DNA of 64,000 nt from Sandaracinomonas limnophila (lineage in GTDB: Bacteria; Bacteroidota; Bacteroidia; Cytophagales; Spirosomataceae), in contig NZ_SACY01000003.1 in assembly GCF_004005965.1 (NCBI RefSeq), forward strand, positions 518,420 through 582,419. The letters run 5' to 3'. The notes beneath the pieces are model-generated. The model worked only from the letters and a program-made list of their open reading frames with translations, was not told the origin of the DNA and searched no databases. Made by a program: the position numbers and the translations under genes. This document shows positions 37,208-44,895 of this stretch, one piece after another; position 1 is the stretch's first letter; every line of letters begins with the position of its first letter.

Positions 37208-37495
37208 ATGAAAGGATTTATGTACATTTTAAAATGTAGTGATGACACGTACTACTGCAGCCGCACAATCGACCTTAAAAGAAGAATAAAACAACACGAG
37301 GTTGGAGAAGGCGCAAACCACACCAAAAACAGATTGCCCGTCAAATTAATATATTACGAAATCCACCCACATATAGCTCTGGCCTTTTCCCGAGAAAAAC
37401 AAGTACAAAGGTGGCGGAGAGAGAAAAAAGAAGCATTAATTAAGGGAGAGCAGCATTTACTACCCAAATTGGCAATTGCTTATTGGGCTTTGTAA
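37208..37495 (+). CDS. Small stand-alone GIY-YIG nuclease, REP-bracketed
   Basis: 95 residues, a single GIY-YIG domain of the YhbQ/UPF0213 type. MYILKCSDDTYYCSRT supplies the two tyrosine strands, DLKRRIKQHEVGEG the arginine helix, TKNRLPVKLIYYE the next strand and SREKQVQRWRREKKEALI the Glu helix with the metal ligand. The usual GST after YY(V/T) reads CSR here, a change at a normally Gly position. Members are thought to nick or bind DNA; biological role is unclear. The gene sits alone, bracketed on both sides by REP-like repeats in opposite orientation, which suggests a role in spreading or processing them. Confidence 0.88.
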   Translation: MKGFMYILKCSDDTYYCSRTIDLKRRIKQHEVGEGANHTKNRLPVKLIYYEIHPHIALAFSREKQVQRWRREKKEALIKGEQHLLPKLAIAYWAL

Positions 37496-37497
37496 CC

Positions 37498-37603
37498 GAG
37501 ACTTCGAGTCCCCTCACTTCGTTCGGTATTTCGAATTCACCGGAGCCTTCGAGTCTCTTCGCTTCGCTCAGCATTTCGACAGGCTCAATGTGACACCTCA
37601 GAC
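37498..37603 (-). repeat. REP-like element, copy 3 (full copy 37541-37603 plus a degraded neighbour)
   Basis: The full copy starts CGGAGCCTTCGAGTCTCTTC, contains CGCTTCGCTCAGC and the longer tail ATTTCGACAGGCTCAATGTG, ending CACCTCAG. In front of it (37498-37540) lies a degraded copy, GAGACTTCGAGTCCCCTCAC and TTCGTTCGGTATTTCGAATT. The array begins three bases after the GIY-YIG stop. Confidence 0.8.
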
Positions 37604-37684
37604 TACTATTGAAAATGATATTAAAATTAGCAGGAATTCTGTTTTTATTTAAAAATTTGCAAGAAAAATCAACTCTTCCAGGAA

Positions 37685-37726
37685 GGAGACTGAGGCTGAG
37701 CGAAGCGAAGAGACTCGAAGGCTCCG
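37685..37726 (+). repeat. REP-like element, copy 4 (right inverted copy)
   Basis: GGAGACTGAGGCTGAGCG to GACTCGAAGGCTCCG, the inverted partner of copy 1 with two mismatches in 42. It lies between the GIY-YIG gene and the tRNA terminator. Confidence 0.85.
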
Positions 37727-37736
37727 TTTTGTAAAC

Positions 37737-37767
37737 AAAAAAGGCAGGAAAATTTCCTGCCTTTTTT
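37737..37767. terminator. Bidirectional terminator downstream of tRNA-fMet
   Basis: GGCAGGAAA (37743-37751) pairs with TTTCCTGCC (37753-37761); six A precede and six T follow, so it can end transcription on either strand. It lies 5 nt past the tRNA 3' end on the minus strand. Confidence 0.85.
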
Positions 37768-37771
37768 CTAG

Positions 37772-37844
<73 letters not shown>

Positions 37845-37859
37845 ATATAAATTGGACTG

Positions 37860-37890
37860 CAAAGATGGGGGATTATTTCGAAAAAATCAA
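37860..37890 (-). promoter_or_regulatory. Promoter of tRNA-fMet
   Basis: On the minus strand TTG (37888-37890), 20 bases, CATCTTTG (37860-37867), followed by CAGTCCAATTT. The 16 bases CTTTGCAGTCCAATTT (37849-37864) are identical to those in the rpsF promoter. Confidence 0.6.
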
Positions 37891-37891
37891 G

Positions 37892-37899
37892 TATCTTTG
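37892..37899 (+). promoter_or_regulatory. -7 element of era-der
   Basis: TATCTTTG, 39 nt before the era ATG. The -33 region has TTTC at a fitting distance but no TTTG. Confidence 0.45.
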
Positions 37900-37938
37900 T
37901 AAAATATTATCATATTATTAAATATTTACTCTTCATTA

Positions 37939-38841
37939 ATGTCTAATCCTTACAAATCTGGCTTCATCAGCATCATCGGAAAACCGAATGTCGGTAAAAG
38001 TACGCTCATGAACGCACTGGTAGGAGAACGCTTGTCGATTGTTAGCTCAAAAGCACAAACAACCCGACACCGTATTTTAGGCATGCTGAACGGTGAACAC
38101 GAAGGTACTCCTTACCAAATCGTTTATTCAGACACCCCTGGAGTCCTTTTACCCAAATACGAATTGCACAAATCAATGATGCAATTTGTAAAAAGCTCCT
38201 TGGAAGACGCAGACGTTGTATTGTACGTGACCGACGTGTTTGAAGAATACGAAGACCTTGAGTTTTTAACTAATTGGAAGGACCATACAGACACCCCAAT
38301 CATCGTTTTACTCAATAAAATAGATTTAGTTAGTGCTGAAAAGCTTCAAGAAAAAGTGACTTATTGGGAACAAATTTTCCCAGGGAAACCCATTTTGCCG
38401 ATTTCAGCCCAGGAAAAAGTTCATTTGGACCAAATATTTAAGTACCTTATTGAACTTTTACCAGTACATCCACCGTTCTTTGATCCGGAGGAGTTGACAG
38501 ACAAACCGGAGCGTTTCTTTGCAGCCGAAATTATTCGTGAAAAGATTTTCATGAATTACAAAAAGGAAATTCCGTATGCCTGCGAGGTAAAAATTTCTTC
38601 TTTTAAAGAGCAGCCGGATATCATTCGCATTTCTGCAGAAATTTATGTAGAACGTGTTTCTCAACGTGCCATCATCATAGGACACAAAGGAGAAAGCATT
38701 AAAAAAGTTGGAATTCAGGCCCGTGAAGACATGGAAAAGTTTTTCAACAAAAAAGTATTTTTAGAGCAATTTGTCAAAGTTGAACCGGATTGGAGAGCTA
38801 AATCGGACAAATTGCGTTCATTCGGGTATATACTCGATTAA
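37939..38841 (+). CDS. era: GTPase Era
   Basis: 300 residues. G1 GKPNVGKSTLMNALVG, G3 SDTPGVLL and G4 LLNKIDLV make the Ras-like GTPase domain; the C-terminal KH domain is RAIIIGHKGESIKKVGIQARED. Era binds the 3' end of 16S rRNA and helps 30S maturation. It lies 9 nt before der, a pairing common in Bacteroidota. Confidence 0.97.
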   Translation: MSNPYKSGFISIIGKPNVGKSTLMNALVGERLSIVSSKAQTTRHRILGMLNGEHEGTPYQIVYSDTPGVLLPKYELHKSMMQFVKSSLEDADVVLYVTDVFEEYEDLEFLTNWKDHTDTPIIVLLNKIDLVSAEKLQEKVTYWEQIFPGKPILPISAQEKVHLDQIFKYLIELLPVHPPFFDPEELTDKPERFFAAEIIREKIFMNYKKEIPYACEVKISSFKEQPDIIRISAEIYVERVSQRAIIIGHKGESIKKVGIQAREDMEKFFNKKVFLEQFVKVEPDWRAKSDKLRSFGYILD

Positions 38842-38850
38842 TTTATTGAC

Positions 38851-40173
38851 ATGTCAAATATTATTGCAATCGTAGGAAGACCCAATGTGGGCAAATCCAC
38901 TTTGTTCAATCGTTTAATTGAACAAAAAAAAGCCATCATGGATAACCTTTCAGGGGTTACACGCGACCGCCACTATGGCTATGGTCAGTGGTGTGGAAAA
39001 TATTTTACCGTAATTGATACGGGAGGGTATGTTCATGGTTCCGACGATGTTTTTGAAGGTGCCATCCGTGAACAGGTTGAGTTGGCTATGGAAGAGGCTA
39101 ATGTCCTGCTTTTTGTGGTAGATTGTGTAACTGGATTAACAGATCTTGATAAGGAATTCGCAAGAGTTTTACGCAAATCTAAAAAACCCGTTTTATTAGT
39201 TGCTAACAAAGCTGATACGAACGAAAAAGCAATGAATGCTTCCGAATTCTATGAATTGGGTTTGGGTGACCCGTATCCGATTGCTGCAGAAAGTGGATCT
39301 GGTACAGGGGATATGTTGGACGACATGGTGGCAACATTCAAAGACGAAGGAATTGAAAATCCGGAAGCTGGTGTTCCTCGTGTTGCCATTTTAGGAAGGC
39401 CCAATGCCGGAAAATCTTCATTCTTAAATGCACTATTAGGAAAAGAACGCTCAATTGTAACGGATTTGGCTGGTACTACTCGTGATGCGATCCAAAATAG
39501 ATATACACTCTACGGAAAAGATTTTATCATCACAGATACGGCAGGAATTCGTAGAAAAGCAAGAATAGACGACAACATCGAATATTATTCGGTACTTCGA
39601 TCTATCAAAGCTTTAGAGGAATCCGATGTGGTTATCATCTTAATTGATGCAACTACAATCGACCCTTTAACTGGATTGGAAGCTCAAGACATGAATATCA
39701 TATCCATGGCAGATAAAGCTAAAAAGGGAATAGTATTGATGGTCAACAAGTGGGATTTAGTAGCTAAAGACACCCATACTGCTGTAAAACTTGAAAAAGC
39801 AATTCGCGATCGTTTGGCACCAATCAATTACATGCCTATTATTTTCGCATCCGTTTTGGAGAAAAAACGTATTTTCCAAGTGGTTGAAAAAATGCTGGAA
39901 GTGTATGAAAATAGATCCCAAAAAATTTCAACTTCCAAGCTAAACGATGTGATGTTAAACGTTATTGAAGCTTATCCACCTCCAGCTTGGAAAGGAAAAT
40001 TCATTAAGATTAAATATTGTACACAAGTTTCAACTCCCTATCCAACGTTTATATTCTTCTGTAACCTTCCACAGTACATCAAGGAGAGTTATGAAAGATA
40101 TTTAGAAAACCAAATGCGTAAGCATTTTCAGTTGGATGGAACGCCAATTTCAGTATTCTTTAGAAAGAAATAA
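38851..40173 (+). CDS. der: Ribosome-associated GTPase Der (EngA)
   Basis: 440 residues with two tandem GTPase domains, which is diagnostic: GRPNVGKSTLFNRLIEQ with ANKAD in the first, and GRPNAGKSSFLNALLG with VNKWD in the second, followed by the KH-like C-terminal domain (PTFIFFCNLPQYIKESYERY). It assists 50S assembly. After its stop comes a TTATGAG heptamer array and then the accessory island. Confidence 0.97.
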   Translation: MSNIIAIVGRPNVGKSTLFNRLIEQKKAIMDNLSGVTRDRHYGYGQWCGKYFTVIDTGGYVHGSDDVFEGAIREQVELAMEEANVLLFVVDCVTGLTDLDKEFARVLRKSKKPVLLVANKADTNEKAMNASEFYELGLGDPYPIAAESGSGTGDMLDDMVATFKDEGIENPEAGVPRVAILGRPNAGKSSFLNALLGKERSIVTDLAGTTRDAIQNRYTLYGKDFIITDTAGIRRKARIDDNIEYYSVLRSIKALEESDVVIILIDATTIDPLTGLEAQDMNIISMADKAKKGIVLMVNKWDLVAKDTHTAVKLEKAIRDRLAPINYMPIIFASVLEKKRIFQVVEKMLEVYENRSQKISTSKLNDVMLNVIEAYPPPAWKGKFIKIKYCTQVSTPYPTFIFFCNLPQYIKESYERYLENQMRKHFQLDGTPISVFFRKK

Positions 40174-40182
40174 ACTTAGTTA

Positions 40183-40210
40183 GAGTTATGAGGTATGAGT
40201 TATGAATTAT
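40183..40210. repeat. Heptamer array (TTATGAG family), left edge of the accessory island
   Basis: Four 7-bp units GAGTTAT, GAGGTAT, GAGTTAT, GAATTAT. The last unit overlaps the first possible start codon of the next gene. The inverted form of the same heptamer lies at the other end of the island (44875-44895). Confidence 0.75.
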
Positions 40211-40523
40211 GAGTTCAATTATAAAATTTATGAAACATCAAAATTGTAATTGCGAAGAATGTGTTTGGAATAGAATTGTTTTGAATTCTGAAAAAATAAC
40301 AATACATACCAAAAGAGGCCTTGCATTAAAATATAAAGCAAACAAGAATACCGTAGAATGGATTCCTATGGTACACACATTAAATGTACCTTACAATCAA
40401 AACAAATCTGAAATATTCAAATGCTTTGAAGCTCGAAAAGATAACAATTCACCTTCAAATTATCCAGGAACTGCCCAATCTTATAAATGGGCTTTATTGA
40501 ATAATAAGGAAATTTGGGTATAA
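40209..40523 (+). CDS. Small hypothetical protein with CxCxxC motif
   Basis: 104 residues from the ATG at 40209, which lies in the heptamer array; the ATG at 40230 (MKHQNCNCEECVWNRI) is an attractive alternative that leaves the array out. NCNCEECVW has three clustered Cys that could bind zinc or iron. The rest (IHTKRGLALKYKANKNTVEW, YPGTAQSYKWALLNNKEIW) is unlike any family I know. It converges on the YaaA-like gene 13 nt away. Function unknown; it belongs to the accessory island by position and composition. Confidence 0.55.
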   Translation: MSSIIKFMKHQNCNCEECVWNRIVLNSEKITIHTKRGLALKYKANKNTVEWIPMVHTLNVPYNQNKSEIFKCFEARKDNNSPSNYPGTAQSYKWALLNNKEIWV

Positions 40524-40536
40524 AATATTCTCACTT

Positions 40537-41079
40537 TTAACAAGCCAAATTATTTAATTCTTTGTTTAACCATTTACCCTTTTGAACTCCATAATCAGTA
40601 AAATTAACATTAGGTATTATTGCAACAGGGTTAGAATTTCCATGTATTGCCTTCCTATAATTTGTTGATAATAGGTCAATATCATTTTCATCTATAAATT
40701 GAGCTAAAACATTTTTATTCTGCCAATATTTATACACAAATTTATTATCCAAAATTTTATCAGACATCCTCAAATCATAATATGGCAATAGATCAGTATG
40801 TTTTATCCATCCAAAGAGTGCTGATAAAACTTTAATTTCAACACAATTTTTTTTCCAATTTTCTTCGCGAATTTGCGGATAAAGCTTACTCCTATTGCCT
40901 GAATATAATTTCCAAGCAGGTAGAGATCTTTCCCAATCTAATTTTATTTTGGGGACCAAGTTTAATAATTCAATTCTAGCCGGACCCAATATATCATTAA
41001 ATGAAAGACTATTTAAATTTGAAGTTTGAAAAGTGCCTTTTTCAACTTTTGAACCAGCACAAGTAATTAAATATGCCAT
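40537..41079 (-). CDS. YaaA/DUF6884-like protein
   Basis: 180 residues. MAYLITCAGSK, PAWKLYSGNRSKLYPQI (about 54-70) and VLSALFGWIKHTDLLPYYDL (84-103) fit the YaaA/DUF6884 pattern, in which an N-terminal CxxSK-like strand, a YxG turn and a SA-(L/K)-(Y/F)-G-h-h motif with a later PY(D/R)L recur. YaaA itself binds DNA and limits oxidative damage; related domains are found with DpdA-type DNA modification proteins. Likeness is by motif only. It is the last gene of the five-gene island operon, 24 nt after the GIY-YIG gene. Confidence 0.6.
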   Translation of the reverse strand: MAYLITCAGSKVEKGTFQTSNLNSLSFNDILGPARIELLNLVPKIKLDWERSLPAWKLYSGNRSKLYPQIREENWKKNCVEIKVLSALFGWIKHTDLLPYYDLRMSDKILDNKFVYKYWQNKNVLAQFIDENDIDLLSTNYRKAIHGNSNPVAIIPNVNFTDYGVQKGKWLNKELNNLAC

Positions 41080-41103
41080 CTTAATTAATATTTAAAGAAA
41101 ATT

Positions 41104-41745
41104 TTAATTGTTTTTCAACCTAAAAATTGTTGACTTATCAACTTTTTGTCGCCTATCCTTATATCTAAGTGTTGTATTATCAATGGAAGATTTCAAGGCA
41201 TTTGGATTATGATTCAAATTTAAAATAGGTTTCAAAGATTTAAGTAAAATTATTTCATCATTATAAATTTGATTAATATTTAATGAATATTCAACGTAAA
41301 AAACTTTTAAATAATCTTTCATAAATTCATTTACCAAAAATTCTGTATTCCCTTCAATTAAATCATTCGACAATAATGATCCTAAGCCCTTCCTAAAAGT
41401 AGAAATTGTCCCTGAAATAATTGCTGCTGAACTATGTTTTTGCCCAATATGCCAACTTAATCTTTCTGTCAAATTACTCCTGCCATTTTTACCAGTTCCT
41501 GCAGTACCTAAATAGACTAAATCATATGATAAATCATCAATTAAAATCGAAAAACTATTTTCTAAAGGTATGACTTCAATATATGAACTTAAAGCCTTAT
41601 ATCCTTCAGGTTTCATAAACCAAAAGTATATTCCTTTAGATAATTTTAGAGGTATATTTGCAGTTTCAGGTATAAATGAATTTTCAGATTTTAATTCTGC
41701 TTTCAAAAATTCAATTACATTGTTTGGATTCAAATCAACTTTCAT
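41104..41745 (-). CDS. GIY-YIG domain nuclease of the accessory island
   Basis: 213 residues. SKGIYFWFM (GIY at 38-40), YDLVYLGTAGTGK (77-80 as the second strand), Arg95 with His99 in LTERLSWHIGQKH, Glu164 in NDEIILLKSLKP and an Asn-rich end (LNLNHN) line up with GIY-YIG catalytic positions. The domain holds an insertion of about 60 residues between the Arg helix and the Glu helix. The N-terminal 30 and C-terminal 30 residues (basic, RYKDRRQKVDKS) may contact DNA. It is not related closely to the small GIY-YIG at 37208. It is the fourth gene of the island operon. Confidence 0.7.
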   Translation of the reverse strand: MKVDLNPNNVIEFLKAELKSENSFIPETANIPLKLSKGIYFWFMKPEGYKALSSYIEVIPLENSFSILIDDLSYDLVYLGTAGTGKNGRSNLTERLSWHIGQKHSSAAIISGTISTFRKGLGSLLSNDLIEGNTEFLVNEFMKDYLKVFYVEYSLNINQIYNDEIILLKSLKPILNLNHNPNALKSSIDNTTLRYKDRRQKVDKSTIFRLKNN

Positions 41746-41803
41746 ATTTCACCTTTTTATTTTTAATTTTTCTGACCACTCAACAATTATTAAAAGGTTC
41801 GGG

Positions 41804-42238
41804 TTATATACTTTTATAAAATCTAAACCTCCAAACAATCTTACTATATAAACTTACACTACCTTTATTTCGTTTCATATCGACATCTCCCAAAATATAA
41901 AACCTAAGTTTCTTAACCTCTTTATTTAATAATTCTAAAACTACAATTCTGGCAAATTCTTGTAAATTAAAAGTAATGTATAAATTATGAGTACCCTCTT
42001 GAACATGAACTATCTCGTCTGAAAAGGGTAAAGAATATCTTTCCGTTTTTGTTGAAGATTGAATTCCTAATTTATTGAAAAGGTCAATAAAATATTGTTC
42101 ACATTGGGTTTCATAAATTTGAATTACTTTTAAATAATCAGCTGTATCATACGGTTTTTTAACGTGATGGTCATCAAAAAAATAATCGTAATAATTATTT
42201 AACTCTGAAGTATTAGGAATAAAACGTTGAATTTGCAT
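41804..42238 (-). CDS. Hypothetical protein of the accessory island
   Basis: 144 residues, no signal peptide or membrane segment. The N-terminal half is acidic and aromatic (NNYYDYFFDDHHVKKPYDTA); the middle, EIVHVQEGTHNLYITFNL, and the end, LRFYILGDVDMKRNKGSV, look like a small alpha-beta domain. I recognise no family. It is the third gene of the minus-strand island operon, 28 nt after the 270-residue protein and 58 nt before the GIY-YIG gene. Confidence 0.55.
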   Translation of the reverse strand: MQIQRFIPNTSELNNYYDYFFDDHHVKKPYDTADYLKVIQIYETQCEQYFIDLFNKLGIQSSTKTERYSLPFSDEIVHVQEGTHNLYITFNLQEFARIVVLELLNKEVKKLRFYILGDVDMKRNKGSVSLYSKIVWRFRFYKSI

Positions 42239-42266
42239 TAAAAAATTTCTTTAAATTTATTATCTA

Positions 42267-43079
42267 TTAAAATACAAAATTCCTTTGACGACTTTTATCT
42301 ATTTCAAAATCTCCTTCAAACAAACAGGCCATCCCAAAATGATCAAAGCCTTCCATTAATTTGTTTTCGATAAAAGGATCTAATTTTAATAAAAATTGAT
42401 GTTTGTTAATCATATAATTATCACAACCTAATGCTTCTATTTTTTCTGTATTACTATATTTAAAATTAACACCGTACTCCCAATACTCATATAATTCTAG
42501 ATCGGGAACATCAAACTGAAAGGCAATACGCATTTTTTCACTATTATCTTGAATTAAGAAACAATTTAATTCTTTAGTAAGTAAAGATGTGGAATCATTA
42601 ACCTCATCCGTCATAATATTTCCATAAAACTTCAAAATAGCCTTTCCTTCAATTCTTCTTTTTTCGGAATAATCTAAATTAATCTCTTGCAAAACCTCAT
42701 AAATTAGGTTTTGCGGGTAGGGGATTGAATATTTATTATCAGATCCAAGTAATAAAAAACTAGTCAATTCAAAATATTTAAAATCATCAATTACTGATTG
42801 GTCTCCTGTATTTAAACGAGCAAGCCATTCACTAAACTCATTCCAATCCTTACTAATTAAACCCCTATAAACTTCTTGCAATTGTTCATCAAACATGAAG
42901 AAGCCATTAGTCTTTTTTAATTGCTCTTGCACAATTTTTGGCAAATTATCACCTCCTTCAAAATATGGATTAATTTCATCTATTTTATCAGTTCGATTTA
43001 AATAAAAAATTGCACAAGCTACTTCTTCCCAAGTCAACCAATTATTTAGCTTACAAAACTCAATTATTTCATCTTTCAT
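42267..43079 (-). CDS. Hypothetical protein of the accessory island (270 aa)
   Basis: 270 residues, soluble, acidic, with many Phe, Tyr and Trp. The N-terminus (EFCKLNNWLTWEEVACAIFY) looks helical; no catalytic motif is visible. The C-terminal third (DVPDLELYEYWEYGVNFKY to FEGDFEIDKSRQRNFVF) is likely beta-rich. No recognised family. Its start overlaps the end of the membrane protein gene by 11 bases, so the two are coupled. Confidence 0.55.
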   Translation of the reverse strand: MKDEIIEFCKLNNWLTWEEVACAIFYLNRTDKIDEINPYFEGGDNLPKIVQEQLKKTNGFFMFDEQLQEVYRGLISKDWNEFSEWLARLNTGDQSVIDDFKYFELTSFLLLGSDNKYSIPYPQNLIYEVLQEINLDYSEKRRIEGKAILKFYGNIMTDEVNDSTSLLTKELNCFLIQDNSEKMRIAFQFDVPDLELYEYWEYGVNFKYSNTEKIEALGCDNYMINKHQFLLKLDPFIENKLMEGFDHFGMACLFEGDFEIDKSRQRNFVF

Positions 43080-43374
43080 ATTGCAAAGAGGATTTTAGTA
43101 AAATGTCCAATAACAATCCTATGACCAAAAATACACATTCAATGGTGATCAAAATTGCAAACAAAATATTAGTAGTTTCAAAATTGAAAGAGCTAAAAAC
43201 AATTATGTAAAATAAGCAGAATGCAAAATTTAAAATAAGCACAATTTTTGCCAAAGCATTTAAAACTTCAATAGGTTTATCTCTTTGAAATAATTTGACC
43301 CATCCCCTGCCTGCATAGTAGAATAAAAGGACAATAATAAAACTGTAAATAAAGGATTTGATTTCTTTTTTCAT
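43069..43374 (-). CDS. Small membrane protein, first gene of the island operon
   Basis: 101 residues with three hydrophobic segments (about 9-25, 42-62 and 70-92: FIIVLLFYYAG, IVLILNFAFCLFYIIVF, NILFAILITIECVFLVIGL). No family recognised. It is the first gene of the operon running 43374 to 40537, starting 42 nt from the divergent WYL-type regulator. A small membrane protein next to nucleases and a WYL regulator resembles the make-up of membrane-effector defence modules; that is inference. Confidence 0.55.
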   Translation of the reverse strand: MKKEIKSFIYSFIIVLLFYYAGRGWVKLFQRDKPIEVLNALAKIVLILNFAFCLFYIIVFSSFNFETTNILFAILITIECVFLVIGLLLDILLKSSLQYER

Positions 43375-43376
43375 AT

Positions 43377-43397
43377 TACAAAACTACTAGCTTTGTA
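43377..43397. promoter_or_regulatory. Palindromic operator formed by two back-to-back -7 boxes
   Basis: TACAAAACTA (43377-43386), C, TAGCTTTGTA (43388-43397): 10-bp arms with one mismatch. The arms contain the -7 box of the minus operon (TAGTTTTG, 43379-43386) and that of the plus regulator gene (TAGCTTTG, 43388-43395). A dimeric regulator bound here would cover both promoters. Confidence 0.5.
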
Positions 43398-43416
43398 TAT
43401 CAAATTATGATAGACT

Positions 43417-44481
43417 ATGAATTCAATTGAAATATTGAAGAGATTAAAAGATTTTGATGAAATGATTAGCAATCCTTCAATTCGTTTTTCTCACAAATAT
43501 GTACTAAATCACCGCTCTGAATATGCTGATATTGGTATTGCTACATTCAATAGAGATATTAAGAAATTAAAAGATCTGGTAAACCAAAGGTATGGAGAAT
43601 TAGCAGAATTATATGACGACAATTTATTAAAAAATGACAGAAAATCTGCATCCTATTATTATGCACTCCCCAATATTAGAGCCTTCGATGACCTAAACAC
43701 AAGTGACAGTCAAAAATTGATTGAATTACTCAATACTGTCATACAATTATTTCCAGAAAATGAAGCATTAATTCAAAAAATTACAGCCAAAATAAATGTC
43801 AACTACCCAAATAAAGAAAACAAAAAAATTCATTGGGACCCATTACAATTAATATTTGAAGGAAAGCGGTCAGGTTCCCATTATTTAAAAGAATTATTAG
43901 ATTATATTTTGCAGAAAAAACCTATAAAAATAAGCTATGGATTAAAAGAATATAGAATTTTGCCAGTTCTTATAAAAGAATACCATAATGGCTGGTATGC
44001 ATCTTGGTATGTTTTAGCAAAGGAACTAGAAACAAATTCACATTTAACAACCTCTGTTTCAACCAAAGGTCTTAGATGTTTTGCAGTCGAAAAAATAGTA
44101 AAAATTTCACAAATAAAAGAGCAAATTAATTTAGACATAAAACCAGATTTCAACCCAGGTCTATATTTCAAAAACATTCTTGGAATTTGGAGGAAAAATA
44201 TAGAAAATTTACCTCATGACCCTCCTACTATTGAGGTGAAATTTAAGGTCAAAAAAGATTCATGGATAAAAAATTATTTAACTTCACACCCCATACATTT
44301 TTCACAAGTATTAGTTAACCAAGAAGATGGTTCACAAATAGGACATATCTGCATAGAGGACACTGAAGACCTAACTAACCTATTCATAAAATATGCAGAT
44401 CAATTTACAGTCTTAGAGCCTTTAAACCTTAGAGAAAAAATAAAAAACTCAATTAGAAAATCACTTGAAGAATATAAATAA
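43417..44481 (+). CDS. WYL-domain transcriptional regulator
   Basis: 354 residues. The N-terminal winged helix-turn-helix (about 5-60) ends with IGIATFNRDIKKLKDLV, the STxxRDIxxL recognition-helix pattern of WYL regulators. The WYL domain (about 158-240) has KPIKISYGLKEYRILPVLI and KEYHNGWYASWYVLAKE, close to the usual P-Y-h-L-K-x-Y-x-x-R-W-Y-L-x-G. The C-terminal extension (about 270-350) fits a WCX dimer domain. Such proteins sense ligands or nucleic acid and in known defence systems (BrxR, CapW) repress the neighbouring operon. It is divergent from the five-gene operon. Confidence 0.8.
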   Translation: MNSIEILKRLKDFDEMISNPSIRFSHKYVLNHRSEYADIGIATFNRDIKKLKDLVNQRYGELAELYDDNLLKNDRKSASYYYALPNIRAFDDLNTSDSQKLIELLNTVIQLFPENEALIQKITAKINVNYPNKENKKIHWDPLQLIFEGKRSGSHYLKELLDYILQKKPIKISYGLKEYRILPVLIKEYHNGWYASWYVLAKELETNSHLTTSVSTKGLRCFAVEKIVKISQIKEQINLDIKPDFNPGLYFKNILGIWRKNIENLPHDPPTIEVKFKVKKDSWIKNYLTSHPIHFSQVLVNQEDGSQIGHICIEDTEDLTNLFIKYADQFTVLEPLNLREKIKNSIRKSLEEYK

Positions 44482-44527
44482 TTACAAAATATCATAATTT
44501 GATATTTTAAATCAAAAAATTTGTAAT
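44481..44527. promoter_or_regulatory. Inverted ATTACAAA sites behind the WYL gene
   Basis: ATTACAAAAT (44481-44490) faces AATTTGTAAT (44518-44527), 9 of 10 pairing. The half site ATTACAAAA also begins the operator at 43375-43383, so these may be further binding sites of the same regulator, controlling the small gene at 44574. Confidence 0.35.
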
Positions 44528-44573
44528 ACAAAATCAAATGACTTTTTAATGAATTAAGCAAATAAATCGAATC

Positions 44574-44855
44574 ATGACCAATTTAGAAGATTTAGGAAAA
44601 TTAAATTCGCACCCCCATTGGTATTTAGATGAAATTCTGGAAGACCGAATTATTTACCGATCAAACTATATAAATGACACTCTAGCTAGTATTGAAATTA
44701 TAAAAAGACCTGATAGAGAAAGATTATATGCACTATTTAAAGGCTTAGATTTCCCACAAGGTGTAGAAGTAATTTTTGAAAATGAAATTCCGAAAGAAAC
44801 CTATTTAGAAATGGTCGTTTATCTTTCTATGAATTATTACACCTATTTGGCCTAA
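44574..44855 (+). CDS. Small hypothetical protein downstream of the WYL gene
   Basis: 93 residues, acidic, soluble, with LNSHPHWYLDEILEDRIIYR and EIIKRPDRERLYALFKGLDF. No family recognised. It starts 92 nt after the WYL stop, past the inverted ATTACAAA sites, and is the last gene of the accessory island; the inverted TTATGAG array begins 19 nt after its stop. Confidence 0.5.
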   Translation: MTNLEDLGKLNSHPHWYLDEILEDRIIYRSNYINDTLASIEIIKRPDRERLYALFKGLDFPQGVEVIFENEIPKETYLEMVVYLSMNYYTYLA

Positions 44856-44874
44856 GAATTCCGTACAACTTTCC

Positions 44875-44895
44875 CTCATAACTCATAACTCATAA
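44875..44895. repeat. Heptamer array (CTCATAA = inverted TTATGAG), right edge of the island
   Basis: Three exact units. Read on the minus strand it encodes the last residues (VMSYEL) and the TGA stop of the gene at 44876-45919. It is the inverted counterpart of the array at 40183-40210. Confidence 0.75.
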
